Below are positions 42,018-51,662 of a stretch of DNA of 64,000 bases, piece by piece (within the stretch, counting starts at the first letter, position 1; the number at the start of each line of letters is the position of its first letter). The notes under the pieces were generated by a model. The model was not told where the DNA came from and searched no databases. It saw only the letters and a program-made list of their open reading frames with translations. Source of the stretch: Tupaia tana (Eukaryota; Chordata; Mammalia; Scandentia; Tupaiidae); contig JAKSZU010000018.1 in NCBI GenBank assembly GCA_026018925.1, forward strand, positions 7,720,920-7,784,919, given 5' to 3'. A program made the position numbers and the translations under genes.

Positions 42018-42363
42018 GGGGCCAGCAGGTGGCACTGGATCCCACAAGGCCAGCTTCATAGCTCAAGTCCCACCAGACTTAGTGGCTTGAAAATCAGGCA
42101 GAGCGCGTGTGCATGCGTGCCCAAAATCCTGAGAGGAAACCGGGAAAGAAAGGTTGCCGCGTGGCCTTCCTTCCTCAGGGGCAATTTCTTATTTCCTCCC
42201 TGCCTCTCTGGGGAGCACCCATGCCCTACAGCAAAAATTCAACCAACCAACAAACACAAGCTAACAAACAAAAACACAGATTTTCCTATTTCTTTGAGTA
42301 TTTGGGTACACTCTCATGCCATGTAAAGCTTATATTAAAGAAAATCACATGCTAAAAAAAGAA
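42018..42363 (+). repeat. tRNA-SINE with extra 3' sequence
   Basis: Head GGGGCCAGCAGGTGGCAC, B-box region GCTCAAGTCCC, body to the end block GCCCTACAGCAAAAA (about 42238). An AACC/ACAA-rich linker and about 85 bp of other sequence (CACAGATTTTCC...) follow, ending in AAAAAAAG. A TSD-like GTGAGCTAC (42008-42016) / GTGAGTTAC (42364-42372) brackets the whole unit. The head holds a perfect match to the CTCF core at 42022-42035. Confidence 0.75.
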
Positions 42364-42373
42364 GTGAGTTACC

Positions 42374-42500
42374 TGTTCTCACCCCTGTTGGATAGTTTAG
42401 AAAACCGAGACTCGAAATGACCCCAACAGAGCAAGTAGCGAGGCTAGATCTCAAGCAGAAACCTAGTTCTGTTTGACCCTAGCTCCGTGTACCTTACACT
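42374..42500 (-). repeat. MIR SINE, right part
   Basis: GGATAGTTTAGAAAACCGAGAC and CAAGTAGCGAGGCTAGATCTCAAGC continue the MIR from 41739. Confidence 0.7.
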
Positions 42501-42559
42501 GATGAGCGAGCTATAGCTCACACCCCAAAGCCAACCAATCCTACTAACGAGAATCACAA

Positions 42560-42775
42560 TTATTATGGGATAATAAACGCGTTTATGTGTGTTTCCAGTG
42601 TGCCAGGCACAGTACTGGGTGCGGCACAGAGTTTACCTCATCTAATTCTCCTGATGGCCCTATGAACTTATTATCTTGCATATTATAAATGAAGACTGAG
42701 TCATGGAGCGAGGTCTAGGACCTTCTACAAGGCTGCACAAAGTACTAGGAGGGGCTTGTCTAGGACTGTGTGAGT
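42560..42775 (-). repeat. MIR SINE
   Basis: CAGTGTGCCAGGCACAGTACTGGG, CTCATCTAATTCTCCTGATGGCCC and GAAGACTGAGTCATGGAGCGAGGTC. Confidence 0.8.
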
Positions 42776-42968
42776 CTAGTGGCTCTTCCTCACACTCACC
42801 CCAAATGTGCTGTATGAGCCTAGATCACCAGTAGCCTTCCCAGTGTTTTACTAAGCAGCTGCATAGTAAATCACACTCGTGCATGCACAGCACAAAATGC
42901 TTTGGTGTTAATTTGATTAGGGATCCATTTTAAAATGATAAAAGTGGCACAGAAAACACTCTCTTTTC
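42776..42968. other. Unique sequence
   Basis: Nothing recognised. Confidence 0.35.
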
Positions 42969-43200
42969 TGGCCCAGCTGTGGTGGTAAGTGTTGCAAGGA
43001 CGCTGAGTGCTGTAGACTACATGGGGAAGCCTGAGTTCCAATCCTGGTCCAACCTAGAGGCTGGTGTGGTGGCATGCCCCTGCAATTGTGGCATAGCCGT
43101 CCCCCCTGGGGGTGACTTCTTACTTTCTGTCCCTCTGTGGTGGCATGTGCCTGTAGTAACAGCTGCAAGGTTGGGGCAGAAGAATCTCATACAGAAAGGG
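42969..43200 (+). repeat. Mosaic tRNA/7SL SINE
   Basis: A tRNA-like head region (42971-43058, CTGGCCCAGCTGTGGTGG..., GAGTTCCAATCC) precedes the 7SL-like word TGTGGTGGCATGCCCCTG. Then 55 bp of main-family SINE body (GGCATAGCCGTCCCCCCTGGGGG), then again 7SL-like TGTGGTGGCATGTGCCTG followed by TAGTAACAGCT and GGGGCAGAAGAATC, the Alu-domain order. TGTGGTGGCATG lies at 43065-43076 and 43136-43147. Confidence 0.7.
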
Positions 43201-43389
43201 GAACAATATCTCTATCTTCCTTGAAATCCCAGTTTTCTATGTGATGACAGACAGGTGTGCAGAGACCTTGATAGCCTTGACCATGGGGTATCCAGCTCCA
43301 CGTATCCTCAGTCAGAACAGCTTTGTTAGTGCACTCTGGTGTGCCGCTCAGATACCATCATCTGCATGGGTCACACACAATTACTAAGC
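43201..43389. other. Unique sequence
   Basis: Nothing recognised. Confidence 0.35.
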
Positions 43390-43808
43390 ACTTAAGACAT
43401 TTAAGAAAAATCATCCTTTATCGACATTCTGGAAAGCTTGCTCTTGTAAGAAAAAATGTCATTTAAAACCCCTATGGAGTGCAACTTAGCAACATGGATC
43501 ACAACTCTAAATACATAAAATTTCAGATATTGCCTGTCTTCTAGGATCATATTTGTAGCTCTGCTTGCTGAGGCAATATTGTTTAAAGTAGCAAAAATAC
43601 ACACTAATTTTCACTATAGGAATTGGGACTGGTTTGCATATATTATGAAACATCCAAAGAATGGAATACTATGCAGCTATATAAAACGAGACATCAGTTT
43701 GTGGACTGAAATGAAGCAATCTGTAAAGTATATTGTTAAGTAAAGAGGAAAAATGTGTAGGTTTGTGTATATCGTACTACCCTTTGGGTACAACTGGGGA
43801 GAAAAGAA

Positions 43809-43855
<47 letters not shown>

Positions 43856-43930
43856 GTGTGTGTGTACGTGCATTTGGGTATGTTTTAAAAATCTTTTAAA
43901 GAACATGGATGACAGGTGAGATCTTATACT
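43390..43930 (+). mobile_element. Old L1 (L1M/HAL1-like) 3' fragment with (GT)n
   Basis: ACCCCTATGGAGTGCAACTTAGC, AAGAATGGAATACTATGCAGC, GAAATGAAGCAATCTGTAAAGTATATTGTTAAG, GTACTACCCTTTGGGTAC: L1 3' sequence. A GT microsatellite sits at about 43811-43866 within the tail. Confidence 0.75.
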
Positions 43931-45300
43931 TAGTGATGGCAGGGATCAGGTTTGAGTTGGGGAGAACCCGTGTTTGACTGTAGGCATGATGAGTCTAAGT
44001 TCCTTTCCTTTGTGGAGATAGAATAAAGGTGGTTGGAGTTAGAGTTCTGGAATTTGGAGGAAAGGGTCAGTCTGGAGATCACATTCAGAAGACATGCACA
44101 CAGATGGGACCGGAGGGTATGCACAGGGCTGAAACTTTATGGGGCACGAATAGTAACCACGTTCTTTTTCCAGGGCTGTGAAGAGAGTCCAGGAATTTAT
44201 AAGCATGCACCATCTACAGTATAGGTGCTTCTTGCTGTCTAATCAGTTAGAGGGGCAGCCAATGGCTACTATGTGGGGGATGTCCTATGCCCTTGCTATT
44301 CGTCCCAGTTCACCCTTTCAGTTAGGGAGCCCCTTCTCTGTCCCTGGGTCTGTCTCAATACCACCCAGAGAGTCCCTTGCCCTGGCAATGTTGTTCCTGC
44401 TGCTCAGAGGTGATCGGGCATACATCTCAGACCAGCACCTCTTTCTGGGCACCTCTCAGACCAGCCAGCAGCAGTGTTCTCCGGGAATGGTTGATATTAC
44501 AGAAAACACAGGGCTGGGTGCCAGTTTCACATTCTCCAAACATTTAATGATTCAACCTTTGCAGTTTCATCAAAGCCAAGCTTGAAAACTCCTCCAATGA
44601 TTTGCTGCTCACAAAGAGCAGGTGCCTGTTTTAGTGTCCCTGCTCCTTAGATTTCTGTGGTTTGGATGAAACCTTTGGCTAGATGATGGCAGCTAAATGA
44701 CCTCTTTGGTGACTTTGTGCCCACTCAGGGGCCTCAGGTTTGGCAACCTGGCCAGGTACGTCCACTCCTTGTATGGCACTCGCTGCACCATCCTGTCTTG
44801 AACATCCAGAGATTGGCATAGGTTACTACTTATTTATGTATTTATTTTTTGGTATTTGTTTAAGCAGTCAAGACAGGACACAGCGGTTTGTGACAGTGGA
44901 AAGGAAGCCCAAGGCAGCCTGGTTGGGTAATAGAAACAAGGGGTGGGGGCATCTATCTTAGAAGTGTCCAGGCCACCAGGGAGGTAAGTAAAGGGAGGGG
45001 AAAGAGAACTAGACAGAGATACCAAAGAAGTGGGACCGAATGGGAAACTAAGAGAGAATGGAAGGCAGGCCAACAACACAACAGAGAGAACGAAAGACAG
45101 AGAAAGGCAGTAAGAGACAGAGAGATGGACAAAAGGAGGCAGAGAAGTAAAATCGGAAATCAGAGATAACACACTGCAGACAGAAACTGGGGAGGAACTT
45201 GGCACAACCAACTTATCAAACCTAAGACCACCCACTGGGCAGAGACAATGAATGAGATACTGGGTTTTCATGCTTTGTTTTATTCTTATCCAAAGTGATT
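43931..45300. other. Unique sequence with purine tract
   Basis: 44980-45180 is purine-rich (AGAGA, GGAGG); this creates the longest open frame of the window (199 codons, minus strand 44834-45433). The frame is Ser/Leu-rich and has no domain, so I treat it as chance. The rest is unassigned. Confidence 0.45.
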
Positions 45301-45545
45301 TATGTTGAATGCTGAGCCCACAGCATGCACTGCTGTTGTTCACAGTAACCATGGTGGTAGAGGTCAGTGTCATCCTAGAAGTAGAACTTGCTTTTATAGA
45401 GAGATTTACAGGTGCTCTGCAGCAACCATCCAAGGCATACCTTATAATCCCTGCTGGCGATTTATGGTATAGAAAACTGATGGTCTCAGAAGTCAGATCA
45501 CTTTTAGAAACTCACACAGCTGGTCAGAAACAGAGTTCTTGAGTT
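45301..45545 (-). repeat. MIR SINE
   Basis: TATGGTATAGAAAACTGATGGTCTCAG, AAACTCACACAGCTGGTCAGAAACAGAGTTC is the reverse-complement MIR core. Confidence 0.65.
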
Positions 45546-45548
45546 AAT

Positions 45549-45582
45549 CACTCTCTCTCTCTCTCCCTCCCTCTCTCTCTGG
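45549..45582. repeat. (CT)n microsatellite
   Basis: CTCTCTCTCTCTCCCTCC and repeats. Confidence 0.85.
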
Positions 45583-46186
45583 ATATTTTCATTCCACCTG
45601 TCTTATCATATAAGATAAATGTATTTATTTGAATACAAATAGACATAAAAGGAAAATGAAGTTACAGTGGTAACATGACATCCATTTACAATAAAGCTCT
45701 AGTTTGCAAATATTTTCCACGGCATCCAATGTACATGAATTAAACACTCGAGAATAGTGAAGGAAGAGAAAGAAATGAGATAGAAGGGAGAGCCGGAAGA
45801 AGGCAGAGGACGATGGCGCTAGCTCTTGGGGGTGTCTGCACAACATTCCCCATCAGAGCAGACAGGTGTACCATGGGCCATGCCTACCAAGTGCCAGAAG
45901 ATGGGATCAGGACTGCAGCAGGATGATGAGGTCTTCACTCATGGAGTGCTTGAGATCTGACACGATAGGCCAAGAGCCTGGGATTTGGGAGCTGAGCTGT
46001 GTCCATGGTATCTCTTTGGAGCTGCTGGTCTCAGATATGCCATGAGTCCCACCCTCTCAAGGCCTCCCTGAATTCTGAGGTTCCTCAGCTTCCCTCAGTA
46101 CTCAGGGTGTGCAGCTGATTCAGAACTCCTCTTTGGGAAACCACTCCTTTCCTGGAGGGGAGGAGAGGTGGGGATGGGAGTGGGGA

Positions 46187-46187
<1 letters not shown>
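45583..46187. other. Unique sequence
   Basis: No repeat or exon recognised. Confidence 0.35.

Positions 46188-46224
<37 letters not shown>
46188..46224. repeat. (GT)n microsatellite
   Basis: Uninterrupted GTGTGT run of about 36 bp. Confidence 0.9.
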
Positions 46225-46225
<1 letters not shown>

Positions 46226-46805
46226 GTCATTTGGCCAATCAGAGTCACTATCTTTCTACACCTCAAGGTTGGTTCTTAATGGTTGGGCCAATCAGAGATC
46301 TCTCTCTCAGGGACCCTCAGTTGCATGAACTAAAAGAGGGTCTACAGAGGATGAACATTTTTTTTTTAATTGGAGCTCCAGAATTTAATTGTTTCAAACC
46401 AGAATGACCCCCTAGAATCAAGAGCCACCTCATCCCTTATTTTCTCTTATTTTAGTTAGAGTTTCATTTCTGTCCTTGTAACTAGAATAGTCCCGACAAA
46501 TGTATGTTGTGTTGATTTCCTCTTTTAATTGTTTAAACTACTTCAATTTGTTTTCTACCGTTGGAGTCTAAAAATGTCCTTTCTGTTAGTAGCTTTGGGA
46601 TATCATTTCTTGACTCAAAGCAGTTTCTAAGTGACCTTATAAGTGTTACTATATGTGAGCATGCTTGAAGACAGAGTCAGTTTCTCTGACTTTTTTTAAA
46701 CTGGAATCATACATAAAGTCCACTAGTCATTAACAGAGAATTTAAATCCAAAGAGGGTTTGTGTGTGAAAGGTGTTAGATGGAAGCTTCTTCTACTTGGT
46801 GGCTT
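46225..46805. other. Unique sequence
   Basis: The word GGCCAATCAGAG occurs twice (46233-46244 and 46287-46298), both CCAAT-containing. No gene attached. Confidence 0.4.
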
Positions 46806-46807
46806 CT

Positions 46808-47225
46808 AGCAGTTAGTTATTGCTGCATAACAAACAATCCCATACCCAATGGCTTAAAGTAATAAGCCTTTAGTTCTAAGTGTGCATATGAGCAGGCAGT
46901 TCCACTGGACTGAGCAGGACTTGGTGGGGCATGCCCATTTCCCTGTGGTTGGGTGTAGGCTGGTTAGGCAACTGTACTGATTTGACTGGGTTTTTCTACA
47001 TGTTCTAGACTCTGGTTCTTGTGTTTTCTCATCCTCTGGCAATAAGCCCAGGCTTGTACTTATGGTGAAGACATAAGAAAATAGAAATGATTCTTTAAAC
47101 TTGTGTTTGTACAGAATTTGTCCTGTCTGCTGAAGCAAATTACCTGGTGAGCCCAAAGTCATTGTGGGAGGTACCACTGAAGGTGTGTGAGTACCTTCTG
47201 TTCTCTTGGTGAGCATTCAGAAAGC
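46808..47225 (-). mobile_element. MLT1-type LTR (ERVL-MaLR)
   Basis: AGTTAGTTATTGCTGCATAACAAACAATCCC, CCAATGGCTTAAAGTAATAA, and GAAGCAAATTACCTGGTGAGCCC with TCATTGTGGGAGGTACC follow an MLT1 LTR on the minus strand. Confidence 0.7.
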
Positions 47226-47990
47226 CTTAGGAGAGAAAAGACTCACTGGGTTGGAAAATGCCTTTTACTGATGTGAGATACCAAGAATTTAGAATTTTCC
47301 AAGTAGGGGAGATTAACGTATGGAGAGGAGAGTGGACCTTTCAGCCCATAGTGGTGAAAAAAAATTACAACTACATGTGTTAGTCTTCTTTTGAAAGTAT
47401 TTCACACAGAAACTGTTTTCCTTTTTATTTAAATTTAGTTTTTAGGTTTTTTTTTTTAAATAACTGTTATAATGCCTTTCATCTTTCTTTCCAGAACCGA
47501 GAATGCTTTCTTATCTTTTAAGAAAAGAGAGTCCTCAAAAAACCTATAGTCCAGAAAGGAAGCAGGTGCATAAACATAAGAAAACAGACAAACAAAAAAC
47601 AAACAAAAAACACTTAAGATCAAGAAATAAGGGTTGAGGCAGGACTAAGCATAATATGCTTTGGGAGTCTAGAGGTGGAGCACTTAGCCCAAGCAGGCAA
47701 ACCATTTAGAGAAATCTATTTTAAATTGATTGTTTTATTTGCTGGATTTTATATTGACATGTTTTGCTTTGTTCTCAATGTGTTCTGGGACTGCAGCCTA
47801 TTCATTTATTATTAAGAGAACGGTAATTATTTCCAGGAGCTCCTGAGAATACACTTTGCCTCCCCTTTGCCTGTTCTCTGCTGAATCTGGTGTAACCTTC
47901 ATATCTCTGAGGATGTCTGTGGCAAGAAGTGATAGCCCCCTTGTGCCTGGTAGAATACACCAAAGACCCTTCTCTGGAAGGAAGGCTTAC
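47226..47990. other. Unique sequence
   Basis: AT-rich; CAAA/ACAAAC low-complexity near 47588-47612. Nothing else. Confidence 0.35.
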
Positions 47991-47994
47991 AGAC

Positions 47995-48169
47995 CACTGC
48001 TTCTCAAACTTTAATGAGCATATAGGGCCCCTGGGATCTTGCCAAAATGCAGAATCTGACTCAGGGGGTCTGGAGTGAGGACTGAAATTCTTTTTTTTTT
48101 TTTTTTTTTTTCTAAAAAGCTTGCAGGTGATGCTGTTGCTGCTGGTCTGTGGACCATATTTTGAGACTG
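47995..48169 (+). mobile_element. MER5A/Charlie-type MITE with internal poly(T)
   Basis: CACTGCTTCTCAAACTTTAATGAGC, CTTGCCAAAATGCAGAATCTGACTCAGGGGGTCTGG, then GATGCTGTTGCTGCTGGTCTGTGGACCATATTTTGAGACTG: a hAT-Charlie MITE. A 21-T run (48091-48111) sits where the family has a few Ts. No matching 8-bp TSD was found. Confidence 0.75.
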
Positions 48170-48479
48170 CAGGTGATCAGCACAGCTTCTCCACTGCAGA
48201 ATGCTGTAGCAGGACTGGGCAGAGGCTTATCTGTATCTCCCCTGTCTATCTTGGTGGACTGCAAACTCAGTGGGGACAGCACATGTTTCTCATCTACAAT
48301 TATATCCAGTGCCATGCACATACAGAAATCTTACAAAATATTTGCTACATGTGTGTCTCCTGTTCCTACTTGATAGATGTGTGCATGTGAGATGCGCCTA
48401 ATGTCCCTCCAACTTGATGCTATAAACTGAACTTGGACCTATGTTCATCCTATGGGCTGAGTATGGACCCTTCATCTAC

Positions 48480-48722
48480 TTTTTTTTCTTTTTAGAGATT
48501 TTTGCTATAGGACACACATGCTTGTCAGAGAGACAGAAGGCAAAAATCACCCCCTGAGGGGATGACCATGCCACAATTTCTTCTCCTCCATTCTCCTCTT
48601 GAGATTTTGGGTATGCACATACACGTGCCTGGAGTGTTTCAAGCCACTGGGTCTGGGACTTGAACCATGGCTGACCACATGGGAGTCTAGGATCTCAACC
48701 ACTATGCCACCTGCTGCCTCTC
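48480..48722 (-). repeat. tRNA-SINE, long form
   Basis: TTTTTAGAGATTTTTGCTATAGG, ACCCCCTGAGGGG stem, GGGACTTGAACCATGG, head ACTATGCCACCTGCTGCC. CTCF-like motif at 48704-48717. Confidence 0.85.
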
Positions 48723-49165
48723 CCCACCACCTAATTTAAGATAGCCTGGAAGTCTAGGGCTGAACCATGTGTCCTGTAGCCCTCTCCTGGTCTTGGTCAC
48801 ACCTCATCTTAATGACTGAGCATCTCTGATAGAAGAACCTCCTTGTATTTTCTACTACATAGTTCCCTGTCACAAACTCATGCACCAGACCAGCTGGATA
48901 CGGATCCTCCAGTTCCTTATATCCTATGAGATAAAATGATTGACACTGCTGATCTCTCTGTATTGCAGATATGAATTCCCCCAAACTTCATAGCACCTCC
49001 CATCTTCCTTACTTGGAAATCCCAGTGAAGCTGCATGATTGGTGCTGGAGCTGGGCCAGGGATGACGTGAAGGATCAGCACTACATTATAAGATCATCCC
49101 TAGCATCTTAGCTTGAGTTCCCACCCAGAAACTTGGCACTCTCTCCCTGGAATGCATTTGTAAAA
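48723..49165. other. Unique sequence
   Basis: Nothing recognised. Confidence 0.35.
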
Positions 49166-49169
49166 GCCC

Positions 49170-49335
49170 CAAACAATTAGCCATTATGCAAACTATCTAA
49201 TATCAGTGTACTCAACTGCAAAATGGGAATAGTTGCACCCTTCTTATGGCATTTTAATTGAGATTAAATTGTGGTAAAATAGAAATAAACTGCCTGGCTC
49301 AGAATCTGACACACAGAAAGAGCTTCATAAAAGAC
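49170..49335 (+). repeat. MIR SINE
   Basis: GTACTCAACTGCAAAATGGGAATAG, TTTTAATTGAGATTAAATTG, AACTGCCTGGCTCAGAATCTGACACACAG. Confidence 0.75.
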
Positions 49336-49769
49336 TTCTTTTTATTTTCACTTTTCAGTGGGGAATCCTGAAGTCCACAGAAGGGCTCCCATGAATCCAG
49401 GCTCATACATCTCACAGCTCAGAGGAGGGTGGATCCAGTAGAGGACAAAGAATAAACACCAGAAGTAGCTAAAGCACAAAACTTGTACTCTTCCAGGTAG
49501 CCCCTGTGAAGAAAAATAAATGGAGCTTGAATCTAGCCAATAGGGTAGCTCTCAGGTGTCCATACTTTCAGAAGTCTCTTAGACTTCTTCTTCTATAATG
49601 CCTGTCCAATCTTCCTGCTGTGAGTGTGGCCTGTACTTGTATAAACCCACCTGACACTTCAGAAATGCTTTTACCGTGATGTTTATATTTTCTAAGTAGT
49701 CTGGATCATCTTGGATTTTATTCCTATCTTCCAAATTTTTTCACCATCATAGAATATCATAATTTCACT

Positions 49770-49925
49770 TATTTAGTCAGTTAACAAATATTCAGTGAGT
49801 GTTTTCTTTGTGACAGACCCTGTCTTAGGACAGAATTATGTCCAACACAAATCAAGTCAGAGAAAGGTCTTGTCTTATGGAGCTTAAATGTATTTTTGGA
49901 AAAGTGATAATAGATTTTTCACCTA
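49770..49925 (-). mobile_element. L2 LINE end
   Basis: ATTTAGTCAGTTAACAAATATTCAGTGAGTG, GTGACAGACCCTGTCTTAGG, GTCTTGTCTTATGGAGCTTAAATG read as the reverse-complement L2 3' end. Confidence 0.65.
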
Positions 49926-50470
49926 GTCAAGAATCAAGATCATGTCTAGAACAAATCTGAGCTTGGGAGAGATTCCAGCGGGAATGAGTATGCAGCAGGT
50001 ATTTGTTGACTGACTCACTGATATGCAATTGTACGGGCTGTAAGGAAAACATAGGAAAAGAATCACCAGGAGCCAGCCCACCATTTTCCTGAGAGTAACT
50101 CATACATTCAGTCATGTATTGACCAAGAACATGCATTCCTCAGTCTACAAAAGAATGAGACTGGCTTTGAGTGTTGACCAAGTACTATTATAATTGAAAG
50201 ACAAATAATACACCAAACAAGTCAGTCTCATTACTGTCTTCATCATGCTTGATGCCCAGAAAAGCATTACTTCCTGGTTTTCCTTATGTATGAATGAGCT
50301 CAGGACCCCTTATCATGTCATGTCAGATGCTGGATGGATTCATGTTGATCATAATTTTCATTGAACACATCGTGGGGTATGAGAACATTTGAGATGCATT
50401 TTTGAAACAACTAGGTATACAATGATGAGCTGACTATTCCAAGTTTTAAATTTTACATCTTAACATACAT
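49926..50470. other. Unique sequence
   Basis: Nothing recognised. Confidence 0.35.
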
Positions 50471-50487
50471 TTAAAAAACTATTCTGG

Positions 50488-50657
50488 GGGCCAGCAGGTG
50501 GCATGGTGGTTAAGAGCAATGGACTCCCACATGGTAGACCGTGGTTCGAGACCCGAACCTGGTGGCTTGCTTTCTCACTTTCTCTCTCCCTCTCTCTCTT
50601 TCTCTGTCCCTCTCTGGTCAAATTAAAATAAATAAATAAAGTTTAAAACAAATAAAT
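50488..50657 (+). mobile_element. tRNA-SINE, short form, with intact TSD
   Basis: GGGCCAGCAGGTGGCATGGTGG head, GGTTCGAGACC (B-box, one change), GGTGGCTTGCTTTCTCAC junction straight to the CTCT tract, TCTCTGGTCAAATTAAAAT end and AATAAATAAA tail. TSD AAAAACTATTCTGG at 50474-50487 and 50658-50671. No C/G-stem body. CTCF-like motif at 50491-50504. Confidence 0.9.
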
Positions 50658-50826
50658 AAAAACTATTCTGGTAAATGAACAGCCAGAATTTCAATTGAAC
50701 TTCATCTGATAAAGTTTCTCGCTCCATCTTGGACTGTCCTTAATTATTAGATTGTTGAGAAACTCATGACGTGTTTTTCTATGCAAAAATACATCATGAC
50801 TTTCTTGACAACCCAATACATTAAGT

Positions 50827-51031
50827 CAGTGTTTCTAAGCCTTGACATGATTGGCATTTGGGGAAGGACACTCCTTTGTCCTGTATGTTGTTATATATGT
50901 AGCAGCAGCACTGGCTTCTGCTTACTAGATGTCAGTGGCATTCCCCTCCCCATTGTGACAACCAAAAATGACCTCAGGCATCATCAAATATGCCCCAGTA
51001 GAAAAAAAATGCCCATAGTTGAGGAACACTG
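50827..51031 (+). mobile_element. MER20-like hAT MITE
   Basis: CAGTGTTTCTAAGCCTTGACATGATTGGCATTTGGGG through CCCCATTGTGACAACCAAAAATGACCTCAGGCATC to GTTGAGGAACACTG. Terminal CAGTG/CACTG and a CATTAAGT/CATTATAT 8-bp TSD (two mismatches) fit a hAT insertion. Confidence 0.85.
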
Positions 51032-51384
51032 CATTATATTTATCTATATTTTTAATAATGATAAGGTTTTGCGGTTATAGCTGATCTGGTAGTGAGTATT
51101 AACTCTGTTGTGATATTGGACAGGCCTAACCTGAGAGTTTGTTATTAATATTAACAAAGGAGGCACCAACGTCTATGATTTGAACTTGTGGTAAAGTTTA
51201 AAAGACAATGCATGTAAAGGGCCTTGGCAGTTTAAATCACATCTTTTTCTTGAGCCAATAGAGGTGGCCATTGTCCCAAACTGTGTACTTGGAAAATATG
51301 TGTATGTATAGGTCCAGGGGATAGCTGAGAGAAAACCAACGTCTGTGTGGCTCAAGATGTCCCTGGCCAAGCCTCAGTGATCTG

Positions 51385-51662
51385 GAACAACAATGAAGAG
51401 CACAACCTTTGGAGAATCACAGAACAGGATTTGACTCCTGGGTCCACCACCCACCTGGGATGATCTTGGGCAAGTTGTGCAACCTCTCTGCTTCTATTTC
51501 CTTATCTAACAAAGGAAAAGCAACAATATCCATCTCGTAGTTAGGGAGTTGTGAGGATTAAATGAGATCATGAATGCAAAACACTTAGCACCAAGCCTGT
51601 GTCCCAGAGTCAAGTTTGCTCAATAACTAATAGTTGGTGTTGCTATTATTATCTGCATTATT
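51385..51662 (+). repeat. MIR SINE, near full length
   Basis: AGAGCACAACCTTTGGAGAATC head, ATCTTGGGCAAGTTGTGCAACCTCTC core, GAGTTGTGAGGATTAAATGAGATCATG, CACTTAGCACCAAGCC and TTTGCTCAATAACTAATAG end. Confidence 0.9.

Noticed and set aside
44834-45433. 199-codon open frame on the minus strand, the longest in the window
   Set aside because: It arises from a purine-rich tract on the plus strand, which removes stop codons on the other strand and yields Ser/Leu-rich text. No domain, Kozak context or splice signal supports it.
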